This document shows positions 49,335 through 49,517 of a stretch of DNA of 49,517 bases, one piece after another. A program made the translations under genes and the position numbers. The first letter of the stretch is position 1, and each line of letters starts with the position of its first letter. Where the stretch lies: the NCBI RefSeq assembly GCF_001613265.1, contig NZ_BDCA01000045.1:1-49517 (forward strand), in the 5' to 3' direction. The notes beneath the pieces are model-generated. The model saw only the letters and a program-made list of their open reading frames with translations, made no database searches and was not told the origin of the DNA. Origin of the DNA: Nocardia vermiculata NBRC 100427. GTDB taxonomy: Bacteria > Actinomycetota > Actinomycetes > Mycobacteriales > Mycobacteriaceae.

Positions 49335-49517
49335 AACCCTTGTCCCGGTCGGTGCACGAACCATCACACCTGCGGCGTGACGTGGATCACCCATCCTAAA
49401 CAGGAAATCGGACATCGGCAGGGCTCTTCCGGCCGGTAGGAGTTTGCGGCCGGGAACGATGCGGGCCCGGACCTCCGCACGGAGATCCGGGCCCTGACTC
49501 GGTGTCGCGCGGGGCGG

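Overview
The window is high-GC actinobacterial DNA, most probably from Nocardia or a close relative in the Mycobacteriales. This is inferred from several markers: an actinobacterial integration host factor (mIHF) gene beside a tRNA-Leu, a PF04672-type SAM methyltransferase, dehydrogenases of the mycofactocin-dependent families, a FadD15-like ligase, and an M20 peptidase/PEBP gene pair that looks like the M. tuberculosis Rv2141c-Rv2140c pair. Most of the window is accessory metabolic DNA. Only the last ~6 kb looks like conserved chromosome.

Layout. 1-1243: a complete IS3-family element that begins at base 2, so the window edge is the element edge. 1498-3706: a helix-turn-helix/TPR regulator coupled to a SLOG-like nucleotide-binding protein and a small unknown protein. 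3934-12715 (all minus strand): a carboxylic-acid catabolic operon made of an isocitrate-lyase/PEP-mutase family lyase, an aconitase-type large and small subunit, an MHS-type MFS transporter and an acyl-CoA ligase. It is driven from a divergent IclR regulator at 12869. The 3' part of the operon (transporter tail plus ligase) is duplicated in tandem. A Fic toxin and a two-domain Phd/VbhA-like antitoxin lie between the copies, and the outer ligase copy has lost four residues of its hinge motif.

13.9-20.6 kb: a streptogramin-B-lyase-like propeller, an AraC/LysE exporter pair, a frameshifted XRE/MmyB-type regulator divergent from an SDR, an alpha/beta hydrolase, and the first of two choloylglycine-hydrolase-like Ntn amidases. 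20.6-30.2 kb: a DUF35/thiolase pair behind a perfect 33-nt inverted repeat, a SAM methyltransferase, a hydrolase, a small secreted protein, the second amidase followed by a YrdC-like fragment, then a decayed stretch (VOC, NTF2-like and methyltransferase remnants) with a Uma2 nuclease, a cold-shock-like mini-protein and a secreted GH19 chitinase.

30.2-43.5 kb: a TetR/SRPBCC pair with two matching operators, then an oxidative island. This holds a Zn alcohol dehydrogenase, two mycofactocin-type SDRs, an NDMA/mycofactocin-type alcohol dehydrogenase, a cytochrome P450 that lacks the ExxR motif, and a crotonase-ligase-TetR operon with 4-nt overlaps behind an 18-bp palindrome. The likely logic is P450 hydroxylation, nicotinoprotein oxidation, CoA activation and beta-oxidation-type hydration. 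A peptidase-like hydrolase, an SH3-like secreted protein and an AraC regulator follow. 43.8-49.3 kb: tRNA-Leu(GAG) with a 46-bp palindromic terminator, mihF, a hotdog thioesterase, M20 peptidase, PEBP and the FadD15-like ligase.
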